Source: a bacterium
Lineage (GTDB): Bacteria; Auribacterota; UBA3054; B51-G9
Assembly (NCBI GenBank): GCA_029933535.1
Contig: JAOZNZ010000011.1
Location: 12,029 to 17,633, forward strand
Reading direction: 5' to 3'
Length of the DNA: 5,605 bases
Part shown: piece by piece, positions 1 to 5,593 of the stretch
How the letters are laid out: the number at the start of each line of letters is the position of its first letter
Position numbering within the stretch: the first letter of the stretch is position 1
Program-made: the position numbers and the translations under genes
The notes under the pieces: model-generated
What the model saw: the letters and a program-made list of their open reading frames with translations, nothing else
What the model was told of the DNA's origin: nothing
Database searches by the model: none

Positions 1-23
1 TGAATTTAGGTAAAATCTCTCAA

Positions 24-44
24 AACAAATGAAGAGCATTTGTT
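24..44. promoter_or_regulatory. Perfect inverted repeat, possible operator
   Basis: AACAAATG (24-31) and CATTTGTT (37-44) are perfect inverted arms of 8 bp separated by 5 bp (AAGAG). The right arm overlaps the proposed -35 box of the downstream metallohydrolase gene, which is where a repressor or activator dimer could bind. The dyad is AT-rich and has no T tract after it, so it is a poor intrinsic terminator for an upstream gene. No regulator gene is visible in the window. The operator role is inference. Confidence 0.35.
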
Positions 45-69
45 AGTGATAAATCAATAAAATTATATT
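40..69 (+). promoter_or_regulatory. Candidate sigma70-like promoter for the metallohydrolase gene
   Basis: TTGTTA (40-45, four of six matches to TTGACA) and TATATT (64-69, five of six matches to TATAAT) are separated by 18 bp. A start around position 76 would give a leader of about 70 nt before the ATG at 144. The DNA is AT-rich, so chance matches are likely, and the consensus may not hold for this phylum. Confidence 0.3.
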
Positions 70-71
70 AT

Positions 72-99
72 TAATTAGTGCGAATCCGTGTAATTAGTG
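72..99 (+). repeat. 9-bp direct repeat in the leader
   Basis: TAATTAGTG occurs at 72-80 and again at 91-99, 19 bp apart start to start, separated by CGAATCCGTG. The block looks like low-complexity interspersed intergenic sequence. It would lie at or just downstream of the transcription start of the proposed promoter, so it would mostly be in the untranslated leader. Confidence 0.4.
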
Positions 100-130
100 G
101 TTAAAAAAGATTGGTGATTAAGAAATTAAC

Positions 131-135
131 AAGGA
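131..135 (+). promoter_or_regulatory. Ribosome binding site that decides the start at 144
   Basis: AAGGA sits 8 nt before the ATG at 144. The in-frame TTG at 111 (11 codons upstream) has only an A-rich stretch before it with no clear Shine-Dalgarno match, and the segment it would add is lysine-rich without obvious domain character. The ATG is therefore preferred. Confidence 0.65.
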
Positions 136-143
136 AAAAAACT

Positions 144-2723
144 ATGAAATTATGTGATGGACCAATTACAAAACAGTTCCGATCTGTAACTATTCGGGGA
201 AAATATAATCAGAATTCTCTTGCCGGTCTTCCTCTGACGGAAGATATGCGGCAGGGAAGTGATCCTCTGCCTAAAGGCCGCGCAGCCTGTTACGGCCTTC
301 CCTTTCAGATTGGGAATATTCATGCTCTAACGGATAAAACCGCAAGCTTTTCCGTTCGGAATATGAAAGCTGAATGGCTGGTTTTCATGCACGTGAACGA
401 TGTGGCGCCTATTGCAGATCCCCTTACAGAAAAACCTTTCCGCGGGGATGGTCGGCTAAATGAATTGGTCGCGTTATACTGTATCGTTTATGCCGACGGA
501 GATGAAGAAACAGTGGAAATACGACGTCGGCATCAGATTGGTACCGCTTTCCCGAGATGGGGTGAAAATTGCTTTTGCGCCGTGCCGTTTCGCAAACCCT
601 TTGCATTTAATACTTTGGTGGGTGAGGTTGATGCGCGTTTGTGGGGAAATTATCAGTTCGGTGTTGATTTGCAGGATCGATGTGATGATAAATTACACTG
701 GATGCAATGGCTTTACGCATGGGAAAATCCTCACCCGGAGAAAGAAATTGTGCGTGTTCGCATGGAACCTTTAAATGGCTTGACCGTTCTTTCCGGGCTG
801 ACAATGGGTAACGCGTCTTCCAATCCACTGCGCTGGAGATGGCGGCGTAAATTATTGTTGAAATTACCAAAAGGGACGTTACCTGCGCTGCCGTGGGGTG
901 GTGAAACACCCGTAGATTTTGATGCCGTTAAACTGGATTTAGGTCAGATTATTTCTGTGACACCAAGTTATGCATACAGCACTGCTGATTGGAATAATCC
1001 GGATCAGGATGTTTATGGAAAGAAAAAAGATGGGCAGTTCATCGTTGAATATACTTCTCACAAAGATGCCTGCTTTCATTTTCCCGGCGGAAAAACCATC
1101 GCCGTTCGGGAACTTGAAACAAAAGGGCGAAAGGGCTGTCTGGAAGTCATAGAACCTTCCCATCAACAGGTCAAAATAGAAGTGAGAGATAAAAAATCAG
1201 GTAAGGTCGTTCCTGTGCGCTTACATGTACACGGAGAGAAGGGCGAATACCTGGCTCCGGTTGACCGGCACCGCAACCCGAATCCCCACTGGTTTCAGGA
1301 TTACGGCGCCGAACAGCCCCGGGGAGGAATCGGTGGAGATCAGCAGCATTATGGAACATACATTGATGGTTCAACAATTATAGATCTACCCATCGGTAAA
1401 GTCTGGATTGAGATGACAAAAGGTTATGAAATTAAACCTGTACGTGTGATAAGAAAAATCTCACCGGCAACCAAACTCATCCGGCTGATAGTTCAGAAAG
1501 TGCTGCCATGGCGTGAAAGAGGATGGGTGACCGCGGATACACATGTCCATTTCCTCTCACCGCAAACTGCACATCTTGAAGGGGCAGCTGAAGGTATCAA
1601 TGTTGTAAACCTTCTGGCATCTCAATGGGGAGAACTTATGACCAACGCAGGCGATTTTGATGGAAAATCAACCTTTGGTTCCAAAGAAACCGGTGGGGAT
1701 GGCGAGCATCTTGTACGGGTGGGAACGGAAAATCGGCAGCATGTCATGGGTCATATTTCTTTATTAGGCTATGAAGGTGAGATGATTCGACCCATGTGTT
1801 CCGGAGGACCCGATGAGTCAGCGCTTGGAGATCCAACGGACGTGCTGCTATCAACCTGGGCTCGTCAATGCCGTGAACAGAACGGGCTGGTAATAATTCC
1901 TCATTTCCCTAATCCCCGTGCCGAAAATGCGGCGGTAATTACAAACAATTTAGCAGACGGCATTGAACTGTTTTCCTGGGGACCGGCCATGGATCCGTAT
2001 GCCATTGCCGATTGGTACCGGTATTTAAACAGCGGTTATCATGTTCCCTGCGTGGGTGGAACTGATAAAATGTCGGCAGTGCAGCAGCTCGGTTCTGTCC
2101 GAACCTATGCCCGGCTTCAAAATGATGAACCCTTCAGTTATGATGCATGGAAAAAAGCTATACGCCGCGGCGACACGTTTGTTTCACAGGGAGCTCTATT
2201 GGATTTCACAGTTGACGGGAAACGCGCCGGATCAACCTTGTCCATGAAACGTAACGGCGGTACAGTGGATGTTGAATTCGAAGTGGCATGTTGTACACGC
2301 CCCATGAGTTCTGTGGAACTGATCGTTTGTGGTGAAACGGTCGATGCAAAACGCGTAGGTAAATGGAAAGGTCGGGGTTGTTTCACCGTCAGCCTGAATC
2401 ACGCTTCGTGGGTCGCAATCAGGATACGCGGACTTGTGAATGGAGAGCCGGATAAATTATTAGCTCACTCATCGGCGGTTTTTATTAAAATGGGTAAGCA
2501 GCTGCCGTATTCAGAAATTGATGCGGTAACAATTATCGAACAGATTGAAGGTGCGATGGCTTATCTCGACACAATTGGAACCAGGGCTGAAACGGCTGTG
2601 TATAAGAAACTTCGGTTGGAATTGATTTCAGCCCACCGGAAGCTGCACAACAAAATGCATGCCGCAGGGCATGATCATAAACATACGGTACTGCATAACC
2701 ACGCAGAACACCGAAGGTATTAA
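144..2723 (+). CDS. CehA/McbA family metallohydrolase (PHP-type), 859 aa
   Basis: Predicted metal-dependent hydrolase related to the carbaryl hydrolases CehA and McbA; most family members have no known substrate. Residue numbers count from the ATG at 144. Residues about 45-230 form a beta-rich N-terminal region with conserved-looking blocks (LNELVALYCIVYADG, YAWENPHP). Residues about 340-440 resemble a carboxypeptidase-regulatory-like sandwich ending in DLPIGKVWIEMTKGYE. The catalytic region, about 455-690, starts with ADTHVHF (H467, H469), followed by a block at 478-500 (EGINVVNLLASQWGE), HVMGH (H533, H537), IIPHFPNP (H587), GIELFSW (E608) and GGTDKM (D641). These are the expected PHP-like metal ligands by position. 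A beta-rich segment (about 690-790) and a helical segment follow. The last 30 residues carry nine histidines. No signal peptide or membrane segment is seen, so it is probably cytoplasmic. The gene is intact and monocistronic as far as visible; an in-frame TTG at 111 is the alternative start. The family is a confident call; the substrate is unknown. Confidence 0.85.
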   Translation: MKLCDGPITKQFRSVTIRGKYNQNSLAGLPLTEDMRQGSDPLPKGRAACYGLPFQIGNIHALTDKTASFSVRNMKAEWLVFMHVNDVAPIADPLTEKPFRGDGRLNELVALYCIVYADGDEETVEIRRRHQIGTAFPRWGENCFCAVPFRKPFAFNTLVGEVDARLWGNYQFGVDLQDRCDDKLHWMQWLYAWENPHPEKEIVRVRMEPLNGLTVLSGLTMGNASSNPLRWRWRRKLLLKLPKGTLPALPWGGETPVDFDAVKLDLGQIISVTPSYAYSTADWNNPDQDVYGKKKDGQFIVEYTSHKDACFHFPGGKTIAVRELETKGRKGCLEVIEPSHQQVKIEVRDKKSGKVVPVRLHVHGEKGEYLAPVDRHRNPNPHWFQDYGAEQPRGGIGGDQQHYGTYIDGSTIIDLPIGKVWIEMTKGYEIKPVRVIRKISPATKLIRLIVQKVLPWRERGWVTADTHVHFLSPQTAHLEGAAEGINVVNLLASQWGELMTNAGDFDGKSTFGSKETGGDGEHLVRVGTENRQHVMGHISLLGYEGEMIRPMCSGGPDESALGDPTDVLLSTWARQCREQNGLVIIPHFPNPRAENAAVITNNLADGIELFSWGPAMDPYAIADWYRYLNSGYHVPCVGGTDKMSAVQQLGSVRTYARLQNDEPFSYDAWKKAIRRGDTFVSQGALLDFTVDGKRAGSTLSMKRNGGTVDVEFEVACCTRPMSSVELIVCGETVDAKRVGKWKGRGCFTVSLNHASWVAIRIRGLVNGEPDKLLAHSSAVFIKMGKQLPYSEIDAVTIIEQIEGAMAYLDTIGTRAETAVYKKLRLELISAHRKLHNKMHAAGHDHKHTVLHNHAEHRRY

Positions 2724-2732
2724 GCCGAAGCT

Positions 2733-2752
2733 GTGGGAAGGTGGGAAGGTGG
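2733..2752. repeat. 8-bp-period short tandem repeat
   Basis: GTGGGAAG at 2733-2740 is repeated at 2741-2748 and followed by GTGG. It begins 10 bp after the metallohydrolase stop codon. It is one of several simple repeats in this intergenic region and the only one with period 8 rather than 7. No function is apparent. Confidence 0.5.
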
Positions 2753-2774
2753 CCCCGGTGGTCCGCGAGGCTAC

Positions 2775-2795
2775 GCTCGGGATTTCGCCCGAAGC
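2775..2795. other. GC-rich imperfect hairpin downstream of the metallohydrolase
   Basis: TCGGG (2777-2781) pairs with CCCGA (2788-2792) around a 6-nt loop, ATTTCG. GC (2775-2776) pairs with GC (2794-2795) after one bulged A. The hairpin starts about 50 bp after the stop codon and could stabilise or help end the rightward transcript. There is no U tract after it, so it does not meet the definition of an intrinsic terminator. Confidence 0.35.
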
Positions 2796-2831
2796 TCAAA
2801 ATAGTAATATTTGTTCCACGGGGCGAGGGAA

Positions 2832-2866
2832 GGTGGGCAGTATGCGGTTTGCAGTTTGCAGTTGAA
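2832..2866 (-). repeat. Five 7-bp modules, ACTGCNN family read on the minus strand
   Basis: On the plus strand the modules are GGTGGGC, AGTATGC, GGTTTGC, AGTTTGC, AGTTGAA with an exact 7-bp step. On the minus strand they read as ACTGCAA, ACTGCAA, ACCGCAT, ACTGCCC. This is the same ACTGCNN family seen on the plus strand at 2916-2936 and 5474-5536, but inverted. Confidence 0.6.
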
Positions 2867-2870
2867 TGGG

Positions 2871-2897
2871 TTCGCGAAGCGCCCGGCGTATGCCGGG
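2871..2897. repeat. Hairpin-bearing repeat, copy A
   Basis: It contains the perfect 8-bp palindrome TTCGCGAA (2871-2878) followed by CCCGGC (2882-2887), loop GTAT, GCCGGG (2892-2897), a perfect 6-bp GC stem. A second copy lies at 5385-5412 with one inserted base in the aligned core and two substitutions. The stem is not followed by a T run, so it is not a classical terminator, although in a convergent intergenic region it could still affect 3' ends. Confidence 0.6.
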
Positions 2898-2915
2898 TAA
2901 GGCTTGATACAACTT

Positions 2916-2936
2916 ACTGCCAACTGCTCACTGCCC
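2916..2936 (+). repeat. Short ACTGCNN heptad tract
   Basis: Three 7-bp modules in a row: ACTGCCA, ACTGCTC, ACTGCCC. They match modules in the larger tract at 5474-5536 and are inverted relative to the tract at 2832-2866. GGGCAGT (2835-2841) is the exact complement of ACTGCCC (2930-2936), and GCAGTT (2851-2856) of AACTGC (2922-2927), so the two tracts could pair around hairpin copy A. Confidence 0.55.
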
Positions 2937-2940
2937 GCTC

Positions 2941-3087
2941 TTATTTGTTACACCATCTTTCAGGTTTTGGTATAATTTTCCCAAGCATTTTTCCTGCTTC
3001 TTCTGCTTTATAAAGCAAACTAGAATGTTGTTCATTGGAAATATAACAACAAGCAAAGGCGTAAAGTAAATCTATTAGTCGAAAGTC
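2941..3087 (-). pseudogene. C-terminal remnant of a four-helix-bundle protein (23S rRNA intervening-sequence type)
   Basis: The minus strand encodes about 48 residues ending at TAA (2943-2941). They include YISNEQHSSLL, KAEEAGKMLGKII and a final PKPERWCNK. This resembles the last two helices of the four-helix-bundle family, which typically end with a YIS-E---L---AEE--KML--LI pattern. A normal member is about 115-130 residues long; here the N-terminal half is absent and the frame runs straight into a GC-rich repeat element at 3091. The open frame continues to a GTG at 3189, but those extra residues come from repeat DNA with no ribosome binding site. I read this as a decayed, truncated gene. 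The family call comes from pattern recognition only; no alignment was made. Confidence 0.55.
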
Positions 3088-3090
3088 AAA

Positions 3091-3166
3091 GAACCACCCC
3101 GCCCTTTGGGCACCCTTTCCCGAGGTGAATACTCGGGATGTACCACATTGGTAAGGAGGGGAGTTT
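3091..3166. repeat. 76-bp structured element between 8-bp direct repeats
   Basis: AAGTCAAA occurs on both sides (3083-3090 and 3167-3174). Inside are a GCCC-TTT-GGGC hairpin (3101-3111), a CCCGAG / CTCGGG hairpin (3119-3124 with 3132-3137), and loosely inverted C-rich and G-rich ends (ACCACCCCGCC and GGAGGGGAGTTT). The layout resembles a small non-autonomous interspersed repeat with target duplication, but no protein or known terminal sequence supports mobility. It abuts the truncated end of the four-helix-bundle remnant. Confidence 0.45.
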
Positions 3167-3187
3167 AAGTCAAAAGTAAGGAAAATC

Positions 3188-3355
3188 ACTCACCACTTGA
3201 CTACTCACTACTCACCACTCACTACTTGACTACTCACTACTTGACCACTCACTACTCACCACTTGACTACTCACCACTCACCACTTGACTACTCACTACT
3301 CACCACTTGACTACTCACTACTCACCACTTGACTACTCACTACTCACTACTCGCT
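3188..3355. repeat. 168-bp array of 23 seven/eight-base modules
   Basis: The array parses without gaps into sixteen 7-mers (ACTCACT or ACTCACC, last one ACTCGCT) and seven 8-mers (ACTTGACT, once ACTTGACC). In the right half, from 3291, the order ACTCACT-ACTCACC-ACTTGACT (22 bp) occurs twice in a row and begins a further round. The plus strand is almost free of G except in TTGAC. The last modules contain the stop codon (3349-3347) and final codons of the leftward DUF4838 gene, so the array forms the start of that gene's 3' untranslated region. It has no spacers and is not CRISPR. Confidence 0.9.
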
Positions 3356-5302
3356 ATTTATAATTCTTTTATGGAAATCTTCGACATTCGGTTTTCCGCT
3401 CTCGGCAAAATGTGTGATGCCTTCCCTTTCAACAATTTTATTGAATCTATCATAAGTACCATCATATTTTGAGTTTACCGGATCCCTCCTGCATTTCAAA
3501 TACATTAAAGGCAGTCGTGCCATCTCAACTCTTTCTTTAATCTCATCATTATCCGCAACTATCTCAGCCTTATTAAATAATTGATCAGCGTCTCTAATAA
3601 ATTTGTCTGAAAATATTTTATCATCGGGCTTTAATCTAAAATGGATATGTGTATCAGGTGTGACTTGCGCATGAAGTAAATCAAAATATTCCCTGACATA
3701 CTGCCCGCTTCTTCCATAATAACCGTACATAAAATCATCAATCACTTTATCAACATCACAATCAACGTCCCACAAAAGTTTTGCAATAACATAAGCACGC
3801 AATTCAGCAAATTCCCCTCCTCTGCTTTGGTAAACAGCTTGTTCCATAATTCCGATGGCGTTGTTCTTTTTAAAGGTTTTTATGTTCGGTTGTAAAACAT
3901 TAAAATTAGGATATGGCATAATGTAATGGCTGAAATTAACAACATAGTCCCATATATACATCTTAGGTGAAATAGCCGACCATTTATGCAGATCAGATAG
4001 AAATTCCCGGTTTTCAGGGCAGCTGTTAAAATCGTGTGCAAAACAACATTCGATACTGCAAAAACGTATTACAACATTTTCTTTTGGTTTTATTTTTTTC
4101 GGCGGTTTTCTTGTATAATCATATGCAAGTGTTCCAACATACTTATCCGGAAATTCAGATTTTATCCTGTCAGCTACCTGGTTAACAAACCAAATCATAA
4201 TACCGGATTGACTTCCCTCTTTATCAACAATCGCCTGGCAATTATCACATTGACATGGATTTTTCCAATCATTTTGAGAAACTGAATAGATCAAAATTTC
4301 GGGTTTGTCACGCATTTCCTGTTTCAACCGTTCGGTCAATATATCAAGCACATCCGGGTTTGATAAACATAACTGTGCCCTTTCAAATATTCTTTTACCA
4401 TCAATCAGGCTGAAATATTCCGGATGTTCATCATAGAATTCCTTTGGAGGTACAAATTTATAAAATGTATGAGTCGACCCAAAGACTTCAACACCGCCTG
4501 GCTGTTCACGAAAATTCATAGCGCCATTGACTCTATTGTGTGCTGCCCAGATTGGATTAAAGGCTTCATAATAAAAATCATTTCTCACCTGAATAGAAGG
4601 CTTTTCAGAATGATTTATGTAATCGAAAGTATATTTTTCCCTTTTGGGAATAACAGTTACCCCGGGTGTGTACCACCTTACACCAAAAACGTTTTCCAAA
4701 AACGAGATTACTGCATACATGGTTCCACGCTGTTTACCGCCCAACAAAACTAAATTAGATTTTATATTTTTATAGACGAATGATTCATCCGTCGGTACAG
4801 GTATATCAAAATTATCACCGAGAAGTTGTTGTGAATGTTTATTATACCCTACTATTATTTCATTTTTTGTAATATCATTGTCATCACTTACAATTTCAAA
4901 ATCAGTGCCGCTTATCTCTGATAAACACTTCTGTAATTCTTTGGCTGACCATTTTTCGGATTCAGAAGCGTTTTTGCCAACAACTATTCGATAGTCTGTT
5001 TTTTTGTTAGAGAACAAAGTATATTCAAACCATGTTCCGGTCGAATCATCAAACATTTCAACCTGTCTGTTTTTAACTGTAAGATTCTTTTCACCCCCAT
5101 GTTGAGCCAGGATATCATTATCAAATCCCCCCAGATGATTTACTTCACTTGATCCATCTTCAAGATTTATTGGCCCCAATAAATACCAGTTTGTAATCCA
5201 CTGGTTTATTTGAAGTTTCTCCTGCTGAGCAAAAATAAGATTTGAACTTAAACCTATTAATAAAAAGCAAAGTAATATTTTTGTAAGTTTTTTATTTAGC
5301 AT
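3347..5302 (-). CDS. Exported DUF4838 / alpha-glucuronidase-like protein, 651 aa
   Basis: Probable secreted carbohydrate-active protein. Residues 1-25 form a Sec signal peptide (MLNKK, hydrophobic core ILLCFLLIGL, likely cut after IFA); no lipobox cysteine follows. Residues about 35-95 resemble a short beta module found at the N-terminus of many exported proteins (W--NWYLLGPI ... GGFDNDIL--HGGE). Residues about 103-225 resemble the GH67-type N-terminal alpha/beta domain (RIVVGKNAS, SAKELQKCLSEISG). Residues about 255-565 match the DUF4838 pattern: THTF (H278), HPEYF (H293), SQNDW (342-346), CQCDNC (C350, C352, C355), IWDYV (W451-D452), GEFAELRAY (E497, E500) and AKLLWD (W511). DUF4838 is a distant relative of TIM-barrel glycosidases; no substrate is known and no catalytic pair can be named with certainty. 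A helical tail ends inside the tandem array. Sampled stretches are near one third G+C, lower than the convergent gene. The gene is intact, with a good ribosome binding site. Confidence 0.8.
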   Translation of the reverse strand: MLNKKLTKILLCFLLIGLSSNLIFAQQEKLQINQWITNWYLLGPINLEDGSSEVNHLGGFDNDILAQHGGEKNLTVKNRQVEMFDDSTGTWFEYTLFSNKKTDYRIVVGKNASESEKWSAKELQKCLSEISGTDFEIVSDDNDITKNEIIVGYNKHSQQLLGDNFDIPVPTDESFVYKNIKSNLVLLGGKQRGTMYAVISFLENVFGVRWYTPGVTVIPKREKYTFDYINHSEKPSIQVRNDFYYEAFNPIWAAHNRVNGAMNFREQPGGVEVFGSTHTFYKFVPPKEFYDEHPEYFSLIDGKRIFERAQLCLSNPDVLDILTERLKQEMRDKPEILIYSVSQNDWKNPCQCDNCQAIVDKEGSQSGIMIWFVNQVADRIKSEFPDKYVGTLAYDYTRKPPKKIKPKENVVIRFCSIECCFAHDFNSCPENREFLSDLHKWSAISPKMYIWDYVVNFSHYIMPYPNFNVLQPNIKTFKKNNAIGIMEQAVYQSRGGEFAELRAYVIAKLLWDVDCDVDKVIDDFMYGYYGRSGQYVREYFDLLHAQVTPDTHIHFRLKPDDKIFSDKFIRDADQLFNKAEIVADNDEIKERVEMARLPLMYLKCRRDPVNSKYDGTYDRFNKIVEREGITHFAESGKPNVEDFHKRIINSE

Positions 5303-5309
5303 AATAATT

Positions 5310-5314
5310 TCCTT
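5310..5314 (-). promoter_or_regulatory. Ribosome binding site of the DUF4838 gene
   Basis: On the minus strand AAGGA ends 7 nt before the ATG (5302-5300). It supports the start that places a complete signal peptide at the N-terminus. Confidence 0.7.
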
Positions 5315-5332
5315 TTATTAGACACCAATTTT

Positions 5333-5374
5333 ATTTTAGATTTTAGATTTTAGATTTGTGATTTTAGATTTTAA
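5333..5374. repeat. Six ATTTTAG heptads upstream of the DUF4838 gene
   Basis: Modules at exact 7-bp steps: ATTTTAG, ATTTTAG, ATTTTAG, ATTTGTG, ATTTTAG, ATTTTAA. Read on the minus strand, the direction of the DUF4838 gene, each intact unit is CTAAAAT and contains TAAAAT, five of six matches to a sigma70 -10 box. The tract begins 31 bp upstream of the start codon, so it is in the right place for promoter elements. No separate convincing -35/-10 pair was found for this gene. The promoter role is inference. Confidence 0.65.
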
Positions 5375-5384
5375 AACAATATAA

Positions 5385-5412
5385 TTCGCGTAAGCGCACC
5401 GCGTATGCCGGG
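5385..5412. repeat. Hairpin-bearing repeat, copy B
   Basis: TTCGCG-TAAGCGCACC-GCGTATGCCGGG aligns with copy A at 2871-2897 with one inserted T and two substitutions. Those changes break the TTCGCGAA palindrome and weaken the GC stem, so this copy looks more decayed. As with copy A, ACTGC-type heptads lie a short distance to its right. Confidence 0.6.
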
Positions 5413-5443
5413 GTATATTATTCTCTTTTCTTGCTTACTCCGC

Positions 5444-5473
5444 TGCGTTCCGTGACGCATGGGGCATTTCCCC
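5444..5473. other. Two adjacent small hairpins
   Basis: TGCGT (5444-5448) pairs with ACGCA (5455-5459) around TCCGTG. GGGG (5461-5464) pairs with CCCC (5470-5473) around CATTT. They directly precede the second heptad array. Neither is followed by a T tract. They may belong to the same composite repeat unit as copy B. Confidence 0.4.
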
Positions 5474-5586
5474 ACTTCTCACTGCCTACTTCTCACTGCC
5501 TACTGCTCACTGCCTACTGCTCACTGCCTACTGCCCACTACTCACTACTCACCACTCACCACTCACTACTTGACTACTCACTATTT
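5474..5586. repeat. Second heptad array, ACTGCYT grading into ACTCACT type
   Basis: Modules in 7-bp steps: ACTTCTC and ACTGCCT alternate, then ACTGCTC and ACTGCCT, then ACTGCCC, then ACTACTC and ACCACTC units, ACTACTT, one 8-mer GACTACTC, and ACTATTT. The last third shares ACTACTTGACTACTCACTA with the first array (3221-3239). It therefore joins the ACTGCNN family and the ACTCACY/ACTTGACT family in a single tract. Confidence 0.8.
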
Positions 5587-5593
5587 TTTTCAT

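Noticed and set aside
111..143. TTG start at 111 for the metallohydrolase
   Set aside because: The ATG at 144 has a clear AAGGA 8 nt upstream, and the TTG has none. It remains possible but less likely.
1171..1377. Open frames on the minus strand or in other frames inside the two large genes
   Set aside because: They lie wholly within genes with strong family support, show no ribosome binding sites or family-like sequence, and are shadows of the coding frame.
3004..3017. Perfect 14-bp palindrome TGCTTTATAAAGCA
   Set aside because: It lies within the four-helix-bundle remnant and is explained by its AT-rich coding sequence. No partner site or promoter is nearby.
2941..3189. Intact 82-residue gene on the minus strand starting at GTG 3189
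   Set aside because: No ribosome binding site; the N-terminal half is translated repeat DNA and only the C-terminal part resembles a protein family.
2724..3346. Intrinsic terminators for the two convergent genes
   Set aside because: Several GC-rich hairpins exist, but none is followed by a run of T on the relevant strand.
3188..3355. CRISPR array
   Set aside because: The units are 7 or 8 bp and follow each other with no unique spacers; no cas gene is present.
3188..3355. TRAP-like RNA binding site formed by GAG/UAG triplets on the minus-strand transcript
   Set aside because: TRAP sites need triplets spaced by 2-3 nt (period 5-6). Here the period is 7-8, with adjacent triplets.
5537..5593. 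Short leftward ORF starting at ATG 5593 (MKKIVSSQVVSG)
   Set aside because: It is made of array sequence and stops after about 14 codons. The K-rich start comes from the poly-A stretch.
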